Source of the DNA: Synechococcales cyanobacterium M55_K2018_004
GTDB taxonomy: Bacteria > Cyanobacteriota > Cyanobacteriia > Elainellales > Elainellaceae
Reading direction: 5' to 3'
Assembly (NCBI GenBank): GCA_015295905.1
Contig: DVEB01000006.1
Coordinates: 1 to 40,898, forward strand
DNA length: 40,898 nucleotides
The notes under the pieces are model-generated. The model worked only from the letters and a program-made list of their open reading frames with translations, was not told the DNA's origin and did no database searches. The position numbers and the translations under genes are program-made. Positions 15,626-22,763 of this stretch are shown here, in pieces (the first letter of the stretch is position 1; the number at the start of each line of letters is the position of its first letter).

Positions 15626-17314
15626 ATGAACCTTCTTCTTTCAGGGTTAGCTGCTCTGGGTCAGCACTCGATGCGTGATTTTATGCGTAAAACAAACCAG
15701 GCAGATGTTGTGCAGGAACGCTTTTTGCGATCGCTCCTGCATCACCACCAGCACACGGAAGTGGGTCGCCTGTTTGGGCTGGCCGAGATCCGCACGATTG
15801 ACCAATTTCGCGATCGCGTCCCCATTCTCCCCTACAGCAGCTACGAACCCTACGTTGAACGGATGGCTAAGGGTGAGACGAATATTCTCACACCGGATCC
15901 GGTAATTTTCTTTAACCTCACGAGTGGTTCCACAGGCAAGCGTAAACTGATTCCCATTACAAAGCGATCGCGGCAGATTGTCGCCCGTGCCAACAGCATT
16001 GCCATTGGCTTTGCCACGGCTGCTGCCCGCCGCCGCCACATTCCCTTGGGCAAAATTCTCTACACCAGTCCCACAACTTTGTTGGGATATACCGACAGCG
16101 GCATCCCCTACGGCCCCAACAGCACCAGTGACCTGCGCTTAATGGGAAGTCTGTATCGTAGTGTGTTTGCCTTTCCATTTGAAGCCCTGCAAGTTGCAGA
16201 TACCACAGCCCGTCACTACCTCTGTTTGCTGTTTGCCCTGCGCCAACCCGATGTGGGCATGATTGCAGCCACCTTCCCAGTGCTGGCCTTGCGACTGGCC
16301 AACTACCTGGAGCAGTATGGTGAAGACTTGGTGAACGACCTGCAGCGGGGGACGATCGCGCCTTGGTTGAAACTCGAACCGCACCTGAGGGCCAAACTAG
16401 AGCGACAATGGACAGCAGCTCCCCAGCGGGCCACTGAGTTATGGCAGGTCTTAAGGACGGAGGGCCGCCTTACTCCCTACCGGGCGTTTCCTCGTCTGGC
16501 CTTCATGATTACCGCCCGCGGCGGCACCTCGGATTTTTACTTTGAACGCTACCCGGAATATTTTGGCGATACTCCCATCTTTGGGGGCACCTATGCCTCA
16601 GCAGAATGTGTCTTTGGAGTACACCGCGATTTTGGCACCGATGGGGTGATCCTTGCCGTCGAGAACGGCTTCTACGAATTTGTCCCCGAAGACCAGTGGG
16701 AGGTGGCTCAACCGAAAACCCTGCTACCCGGTGAGGTGGTTCCGGGGCAGCGCTATCGCATCCTCGTAACCAATTACAACGGTTTCTATCGGTATGACAT
16801 TGGGGATGTGGTGGAGGTTGAAGGCTTCTATAACCAAGCGCCGATCTTTGTGTTCCGTTATCGGCGGGGGGGCTTGTTGTCCTCCACAACAGAGAAGACG
16901 ACAGAATATCACGCCGTCAAGACGATGCAAATCCTACAACAGATGTTCAACCTGTCGTTAGAGAACTTCTGCATTACGTTGGCGGAAGACACTATCCCCG
17001 CTGCCTACTTGGTCAACATTGAACTGGCTCCCGGCTCTAGCCTGACAGACCCAGTCACATTTTTGCAGCAGTTTGACAGGACACTGAAGGAAGTGCACAC
17101 GTCCTACGAAGTGAAGCGGCGTGACCAAGTGCCGCCGCCTCGTCTGCGGATTCTCGCACCCGGAAGCTTTGCCCAAGTGCGCGATCGCCTCATCCAACGC
17201 GGTGCTACCGATACGCAACTGAAATTCCCTAATATCAGCGAAGACCGCACCCTGCTGGCAGGTCTACCCATCGAACAGGAAGTCAGGCTAGAGCAGCCTG
17301 CCCCAGTTGCCTAA
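15626..17314 (+). CDS. GH3-family acyl-acid amido synthetase
   Basis: 562 aa from the ATG at 15626, chosen because GAGG lies six bases upstream and the sequence before it is a hydrophobic, non-conserved extension. GH3 proteins are adenylate-forming enzymes that join carboxylic acids to amino acids; in plants they conjugate auxin and jasmonate. Visible motifs are the phosphate-binding loop NLTSGSTGKRKLIPIT (about 96-111), GGTYASAECVFG (about 320) and YRYDIGDVVEV (about 388), in the order and spacing of the family. Length matches (550-600 aa). Bacterial members have mostly unknown substrates. A 16-bp perfect hairpin follows the stop. The TVP38-type gene starts 110 bp downstream. Confidence 0.87.
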   Translation: MNLLLSGLAALGQHSMRDFMRKTNQADVVQERFLRSLLHHHQHTEVGRLFGLAEIRTIDQFRDRVPILPYSSYEPYVERMAKGETNILTPDPVIFFNLTSGSTGKRKLIPITKRSRQIVARANSIAIGFATAAARRRHIPLGKILYTSPTTLLGYTDSGIPYGPNSTSDLRLMGSLYRSVFAFPFEALQVADTTARHYLCLLFALRQPDVGMIAATFPVLALRLANYLEQYGEDLVNDLQRGTIAPWLKLEPHLRAKLERQWTAAPQRATELWQVLRTEGRLTPYRAFPRLAFMITARGGTSDFYFERYPEYFGDTPIFGGTYASAECVFGVHRDFGTDGVILAVENGFYEFVPEDQWEVAQPKTLLPGEVVPGQRYRILVTNYNGFYRYDIGDVVEVEGFYNQAPIFVFRYRRGGLLSSTTEKTTEYHAVKTMQILQQMFNLSLENFCITLAEDTIPAAYLVNIELAPGSSLTDPVTFLQQFDRTLKEVHTSYEVKRRDQVPPPRLRILAPGSFAQVRDRLIQRGATDTQLKFPNISEDRTLLAGLPIEQEVRLEQPAPVA

Positions 17315-17327
17315 ACTCATGGTTTTT

Positions 17328-17362
17328 CAGGCCCCGGTGTCTTGGCAAGACACCGGGGCCTG
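17328..17362. terminator. Strong hairpin after the GH3 gene
   Basis: Perfect 16-bp inverted repeat CAGGCCCCGGTGTCTT and its complement, with loop GGC, starting 14 bp after the GH3 stop. No T-run follows, so it may stabilise the mRNA end or attenuate rather than act as a classic intrinsic terminator. Confidence 0.6.
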
Positions 17363-17423
17363 AGAGCAACAACGATCGGGAGAGAAATCGTTAGAATGGC
17401 AACCGATACTTTTTGGCTCCGAG

Positions 17424-18131
17424 ATGAAACCTGTTTCTGAAAACCGTCATCTGTGGAAATTTTGCAGCGTTCCCAATATGCTGGCGCTGGGCTGTCTGGC
17501 TGCCTTTGCTCTGGGAGGGTGGTGGGTGTTGACCCAATCGCAGATTGACTTGGCAAATCCCAATGCCGTGATCAAGGCGTTTGGACACTCCGGTTGGGTT
17601 GGGGTGGTGGCCTACATAGCGCTGGTAACCCTGGCAATTATCGTAGGACCAATTCCCAGCACTCCGTTCACAATTGCTGCTGGCGCTGTGTGGGGGGGCA
17701 TCCCCGCTGGGATTTACGGCACAGTCGGCCTATTTCTGGGCAGTGTAGCGGCCTACTTTATTGGGCGAACGCTGGGCCGCACTGCTGTCAAAGCGTTGAC
17801 GGGAAAAGTGTTACACCTATCAAACCACCGCGGCGAACAGTTTTTAGGATGGCTGGTGTTTTTCAGCCATGCCTTTCCTATCTTGCCGAGTGAACTGGTC
17901 AGTTATGGCGCTGGAATTTCGGGCATGAATGCCTCCCGCTATGCCTTCAACAGCTTATTGGGGATCATTCCCAGTACATTTCTGTTGACGAATGTGGGGT
18001 CTGCTCTGACGATGAATCTTCCCCTGGCGATCGCCCTCGGCACGCTGTTTCTATCGACCATCATCATTCTTCCCTGGGGCATCAAACGCCACAACTGGTG
18101 GGGCTTGCGAGATGTGGTACGGTTTGAATAA
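17424..18131 (+). CDS. TVP38/TMEM64 (DedA-like, VTT domain) membrane protein
   Basis: 235-aa integral membrane protein with a VTT domain. Signature elements are GPIPSTPFTIAAGAVWGG (about 75-95), GLFLGSVAAYFIGRTLGR (about 100-120), and the re-entrant segment near SHAFPILPSELVSYGAGISGM. About five hydrophobic segments are visible. The family is linked to lipid scrambling or undecaprenyl-phosphate recycling and envelope integrity; specific function here is unknown. It lies 51 bp before the TamB-like gene on the same strand, likely co-transcribed, which fits a shared role in envelope lipid handling. Confidence 0.9.
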   Translation: MKPVSENRHLWKFCSVPNMLALGCLAAFALGGWWVLTQSQIDLANPNAVIKAFGHSGWVGVVAYIALVTLAIIVGPIPSTPFTIAAGAVWGGIPAGIYGTVGLFLGSVAAYFIGRTLGRTAVKALTGKVLHLSNHRGEQFLGWLVFFSHAFPILPSELVSYGAGISGMNASRYAFNSLLGIIPSTFLLTNVGSALTMNLPLAIALGTLFLSTIIILPWGIKRHNWWGLRDVVRFE

Positions 18132-18181
18132 CAGACGGTTCGGTTGACCTAGTTGGTTTGACTCAGGGGAGACGATTTTTC

Positions 18182-21100
18182 ATGAAACCCTCTCGCACTT
18201 CTGACATCACGTTGCTCCAGCGGCGGTGGCGATCGCTCCTGATGCAGACTAGCCTGTTCCTGGGAGTGCCCGTGCTGGTGGTGGGGACCGCAGGCATCCA
18301 CTGGACAACGGACTATTTGCGGCAACAGGTTGTCCCTACCATTGCCCGCGACCTGAGCAAAAGTCTCAACCGTCCCGTCTACTTGGGTGAACTAGAAGCC
18401 GTTTCGCTGGGCTACATGCAGCTTGGCGAGTCAGCCATCCCGCCAACAACAGCAGACCGCGACGGGGTGAAAATTGCGGCGGTGGAAATTCGCTTTGACC
18501 CCTTGCAGTCCATCCAGACTGGCAAGGTTGGGCTGGACGTGACACTTGTTCGTCCAGAAATCGTTCTAGATGAGCAAGCACCGGGAGAGTGGCTTGCCAC
18601 CGAGTTTAATTTTGGTGATGATGCACCGTTTGAAGTCCGCCAGGTGCGGTTGCGAGATGCGCGGCTGAGGCTGTCTCCTTACTCCTCCCCTCATTCCGAC
18701 GCAACGCTGCGGAACGGTGAGAGTCATCATTTGGGGAATGGTGACCAGCCAGCAAAACAGCCTCCCATTCAAGCCAATCACAGCCAGCAGCACAACCGAT
18801 CTTTGCATCAATGGATTGAGCTTGAGCATGGTAGTGCTGATGTTGTGTTGAGAGACAATGCCAAACTCATTGCATTTCAGGCAGCAGCAACGCTCACAAC
18901 CGGGGGACAGTTGTTGCTGAAGGGGGAGGTTGCGCCTGAGGATGATTTTGCAGAGGTCAGGATACAGGCTAAGGAGGTGGCGATCGCTCCCCTCAATGGT
19001 CTGCTGCCTGCCGATGTCACCGCCGAAACTGGAGAGATCAGTGGCGACTGGAAGCTTAAGCAGGTGGGCGATCGCCCACTTGACCTCAGGGGGAACGCTC
19101 GCATTCGGCAGGGAACGTTCTGGCTACAGGGCGAGCCTAATGCCTTTAGCGACATTGCGGCCCAACTGCGGTTTGCCGGAGCCCAGGTGGTGATTGAAAC
19201 TGGCTTTCTGCGCTTTGGGAAGATCCCCTTTCACGTCACAGGAACCATCCACCCCGACACAGGACTCGACCTTCATGCCAAGGTTGATTCAGTCAGTGCG
19301 GCTGATTTCATGCAGACCTTCAAGCTGGAATTGCCGTTTGCCGTCACAGGGGCGCTCAGGTCGGACCATGTGCGGGTGCAGGGCGAACCAGGGAAACACT
19401 TGGTTTTCTCAGGCACAGTTCACGATGCCCAACCGATTCAACTAGACCGGGTGAAACTCGCTTCGGCCCATACGGAATTTGTGCTGGAGAAGTTTGATCG
19501 CCAGTCGCGCGATCGCCTCATGCTCAAAAATCTCGTGTTTAACCCGGTTGGGGGGGGACGCTTGGGGGCAACCGCCGATATTTGGTTAGGCGACCAGGAC
19601 GAAGGCCAGGAAGATGACATCCAGGTGGCGATCGCCCTCAAGGATGTGCCCACAGATGCGATCGCGCAAATCTATGGAGCCAGGCTGCCTAAAATTTTTG
19701 AGGGTGCAGATCTGTCGATTGGACGATTGAACGCCACTGGGCAGGTCACTGTTCACCAAGACAATCCCCAGATTTCCGTGCAGTGGCAGACTAGCGGAGG
19801 AACGTTTCCCGCTCAAGGAACGCTGACGTTAGAGGACGAAATTCTCACGCTTCAGAATACACATATTCAAATGCAGCAGGGAACGCTGGCATTAACAGGA
19901 CGGTTAGCCAACGGACAATGGCAGACAACACTGGAAGGCAAGGGCATTTCTCTCAGTCAGTTTGCCCCGCAGATGCCTGGTATTTTGCAGGTAAAGGCTC
20001 TGCTAGCAGGGGATTTCAAGCAACCGGATCTAGGACTAGTGGGAGATGCCAGCGCCGTTGTGCAATTGCCCGAAGGCCAGATTTGGGCAACCGGAACGGT
20101 CGCCAAAGGCCGCTGGCAGTCGGTGGTTCAGGGGGATGGCATGCCCTTAAACCAGGTCGTTTCAAATCCTGCGGTTCCCACTGGGAAATTGGCAGGAGCA
20201 TTGAGGGCTAGTGGGGCGTTAGAGAATTTCCGGTTAGCGGCGATCGCAGCCCAAGCCTCGGCAACGGTGCATCTGCCAGCAGGAACGGTGGCGGCGACCG
20301 CAGACCTGACGGCTGGCCAGTGGCGTGCCAAGCTGCAATCCACCAATCTGCCGGTGTCGTCAGTGGTGCCGCAGTTGCCTGGATTACTCACGGGTGAGGT
20401 GTCGTTAACGGGGGATGTTGATCACCTCAGCGTGGACGCGATCGCCGCTCAAGCAAACGCCACCCTTCATACCTCAGCCGGGGTATTCCAGGCACAGGCA
20501 GGCGCGATCGCCGGAAACTGGCATGCCACAGTGCAGACTCCTGGCCTCCAGACTGCTGCTTTTCTGCCCCACCTGCCAGGACAGCTTGCCGGCGAACTGC
20601 AACTCACAGGCAGTTGGCAAGACCTTTCTCCTGAGGCAGTACAGGCCACGGGAGAGGTACGTTTTGCCGCCGAACAAGGGACGTGGCTGCGATCGCCCCT
20701 CACCGCAGAGTTGCAATGGACCGGCGAACGACTCCAGATCAACCATGCTAAGTCTGATGGACTCAGGATTCATGGCTGGGTTGATGCTAAATTGACGGAA
20801 AATTTACGGCCACAAATTACTGACATGGATTTTCACATTGATGTCAGTGCGTTTAATCTCAAGACACTTCCCCTTGCCCTGCCAGGATTCCTCAACCTGA
20901 ATGGATCGACTGATTTTACAGGCCGATTAACAGGCACACCCGAATCACCTCAACTAGAGGGACATCTGCAACTCAAGCAGTTTGCTGTTAATCAACTCAT
21001 GTTTGAACCACAACTTGCAGGAGCAGTGACATTTTCTCCCCAGCGGGGGGTGGTTTTGAATTTAGCAGGCGATCGCGACAAAATTCTGCTCAACCTCGAT

Positions 21101-22168
21101 CGCGACTTTCTGCCCCAACGAATTTTCCTGCAAACCAAAGAGGCTCGGCTTGAGGGAAGACGGAGGATTGATTGGTTAGACAAAGCATTTCACAGGCGCA
21201 CCAGACGCACACCGTTCAGCCTACAGGTCAAAGACCTACCCCTGGAAACTGTGAGTTTGCTGGTGGGCAGTTCGCTACCCCTGCACTCCCTCAGTGGCAA
21301 CGTTTCTGGAGCTTTTGATCTGGACTTGGCCGCGTTGGATGACCCCCATCTCCGGGGCTGGCTAACCTTGAGGCAACCACGGTTTGGCAGGCTAGAGGAG
21401 GGGGCGATCGCCCGTCATCAAGCCGACTTCTTCCATAGCAAACTCAACTTTGCTGGTGGACAATTGTCTTTAACGGAGGGTGCCCTGCGGTTTGGAGAAA
21501 GCCAGTTTCAGCTTGCAGGACAATTTGCTCCCCAGCAAGACGCTGCATTTTCAGTTCAACTGATGACTCAACAGGGCAACCTGCAAGACGTGGTGACGGC
21601 TGTGCGTTGGCTGCAACCCACAGCTCGAGCATGGCCTGAAGATGTGGCAACGGTGCGGGGACGATTTCAGACCCAGATCACCCTCTGCGGCTCTCGCTCC
21701 AGTCCCCTGACAGCGGCAATGAACCTGCGGGGGCAAGACTGGCAGTGGCGCAACTTCACCCTGCAAACCATTACCCTGGCAAACCTGCGCCTGACCCAAG
21801 ATGGCCTAACGATTCCAAAAGCCCAACTGGAAGGACTGCTGTATCGACGGGCAAAGGCGCTGCCAACCGAGCGACCGCTGGCTTTCCGAGATCTAGCGCT
21901 TAATTTCTCCGGAAATTTGCGATCGCACCAGTCCACCGGACAACTGAAGGCCAGAAATATTCCAATTCCTTTAGTGTTGGATCTGATGAATAATCCTCCG
22001 TTGCCGGTTGATGGCAGTGTGGATGCGATCGCCACCCTCTCTGGCAGCGTGAGTAATCCCGAACTACAAGGCATTGTCAACCTTTCCAACGTCTGGGCAA
22101 TTGGCGTCATTCAGATCAAAAATGAACTGGCGTTCCGCTATCACAACGCCCAATTGGAAATTCGTTAG
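18182..22168 (+). CDS. TamB-like (AsmA/DUF490 superfamily) large envelope protein, apparently C-terminally truncated
   Basis: 1328 aa from the ATG at 18182 (AGGGGAG ten bases upstream; a TTG at 18158 is less likely). A single N-terminal membrane helix (about 24-43) is followed by an AsmA-like start (RDLSKSLNRPVYLGELEAVSLG) and a long beta-rich body of the repeating-beta-groove type. Such proteins span the periplasm and move lipids between membranes. Residues about 596-830 hold three to four copies of a ~75-residue repeat marked by LPGxLxG, AIAAQAxA and AGxWxA. The C-terminal TamB/DUF490 domain, which contacts the Omp85 partner in Proteobacteria, is not visible: the chain stops at RYHNAQLEIR, 60 bp before a perfect palindromic repeat. 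Cyanobacterial homologues are usually longer. Confidence 0.85.
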   Translation: MKPSRTSDITLLQRRWRSLLMQTSLFLGVPVLVVGTAGIHWTTDYLRQQVVPTIARDLSKSLNRPVYLGELEAVSLGYMQLGESAIPPTTADRDGVKIAAVEIRFDPLQSIQTGKVGLDVTLVRPEIVLDEQAPGEWLATEFNFGDDAPFEVRQVRLRDARLRLSPYSSPHSDATLRNGESHHLGNGDQPAKQPPIQANHSQQHNRSLHQWIELEHGSADVVLRDNAKLIAFQAAATLTTGGQLLLKGEVAPEDDFAEVRIQAKEVAIAPLNGLLPADVTAETGEISGDWKLKQVGDRPLDLRGNARIRQGTFWLQGEPNAFSDIAAQLRFAGAQVVIETGFLRFGKIPFHVTGTIHPDTGLDLHAKVDSVSAADFMQTFKLELPFAVTGALRSDHVRVQGEPGKHLVFSGTVHDAQPIQLDRVKLASAHTEFVLEKFDRQSRDRLMLKNLVFNPVGGGRLGATADIWLGDQDEGQEDDIQVAIALKDVPTDAIAQIYGARLPKIFEGADLSIGRLNATGQVTVHQDNPQISVQWQTSGGTFPAQGTLTLEDEILTLQNTHIQMQQGTLALTGRLANGQWQTTLEGKGISLSQFAPQMPGILQVKALLAGDFKQPDLGLVGDASAVVQLPEGQIWATGTVAKGRWQSVVQGDGMPLNQVVSNPAVPTGKLAGALRASGALENFRLAAIAAQASATVHLPAGTVAATADLTAGQWRAKLQSTNLPVSSVVPQLPGLLTGEVSLTGDVDHLSVDAIAAQANATLHTSAGVFQAQAGAIAGNWHATVQTPGLQTAAFLPHLPGQLAGELQLTGSWQDLSPEAVQATGEVRFAAEQGTWLRSPLTAELQWTGERLQINHAKSDGLRIHGWVDAKLTENLRPQITDMDFHIDVSAFNLKTLPLALPGFLNLNGSTDFTGRLTGTPESPQLEGHLQLKQFAVNQLMFEPQLAGAVTFSPQRGVVLNLAGDRDKILLNLDRDFLPQRIFLQTKEARLEGRRRIDWLDKAFHRRTRRTPFSLQVKDLPLETVSLLVGSSLPLHSLSGNVSGAFDLDLAALDDPHLRGWLTLRQPRFGRLEEGAIARHQADFFHSKLNFAGGQLSLTEGALRFGESQFQLAGQFAPQQDAAFSVQLMTQQGNLQDVVTAVRWLQPTARAWPEDVATVRGRFQTQITLCGSRSSPLTAAMNLRGQDWQWRNFTLQTITLANLRLTQDGLTIPKAQLEGLLYRRAKALPTERPLAFRDLALNFSGNLRSHQSTGQLKARNIPIPLVLDLMNNPPLPVDGSVDAIATLSGSVSNPELQGIVNLSNVWAIGVIQIKNELAFRYHNAQLEIR

Positions 22169-22194
22169 GAATGTGAATTGATTGAGATGCTAAG

Positions 22195-22227
22195 AGATAG
22201 AACCACAAGATAGAACCGCAAGATAGA

Positions 22228-22233
<6 letters not shown>
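22195..22233 (+). repeat. Three tandem 13-bp repeats
   Basis: AGATAGAACCACA, AGATAGAACCGCA and AGATAGAACCACA follow one another 26 bp after the TamB-like stop and run directly into the hairpin at 22228. Confidence 0.85.
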
Positions 22234-22290
<57 letters not shown>

Positions 22291-22354
22291 CTCCAGAGGA
22301 TTCAATCCACCTGCTCGGTCTGGACTGAACGCTGTTTTAAGGCAACGTGCATCC

Positions 22355-22732
22355 CTATAGACTCCAGTTCAAGGCGGTAGCCACTTGGCTGGCTAGTTGC
22401 AGGGGGTCAAATGGCTTGGCGATCGCAGCCCGAATGCCGAGGGCTTCATAGCGTCGTCGGTCTGCTGCTTGCACTTTGGCAGTGAGTAAGACGACTGGAA
22501 TCGAGCGAGTCGCTTCATTTTCTTGCAGTTTTTGGAACGTGGCGATGCCATCCATATCTGGCATCATGATATCGAGCAGAATAGCATCGGGTTTTTCCTC
22601 GATGGCGATCGCAATGCCCTCCATGCCAGAGGCTGCCGTCAAAACTTCCCATCCAGCAACCGTCTCCAGACAGATCTGGGCCACTTCCCGGATGTACTCC
22701 TCATTGTCAACCACCAAAATTCGCTTACTCAT
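22355..22732 (-). CDS. CheY-like single-domain response regulator
   Basis: 125-aa receiver domain with all key residues: the acidic pair and N-terminal strand (ILVVDNEEY, with Glu in place of the second Asp), the phospho-acceptor Asp in DAILLDIMMPDMDG, the Thr in VVLLTAK and the Lys in IAKPFD. With no output domain it should act by protein contact, as a shuttle or sink in a phosphorelay. The start codon lies 31 bp after the stop of the hybrid kinase on the same strand, so the two are probably co-transcribed and functionally paired. Confidence 0.93.
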   Translation of the reverse strand: MSKRILVVDNEEYIREVAQICLETVAGWEVLTAASGMEGIAIAIEEKPDAILLDIMMPDMDGIATFQKLQENEATRSIPVVLLTAKVQAADRRRYEALGIRAAIAKPFDPLQLASQVATALNWSL

Positions 22733-22763
22733 GTACTGATTAGGAGAGGGGGCAATACTCAGC

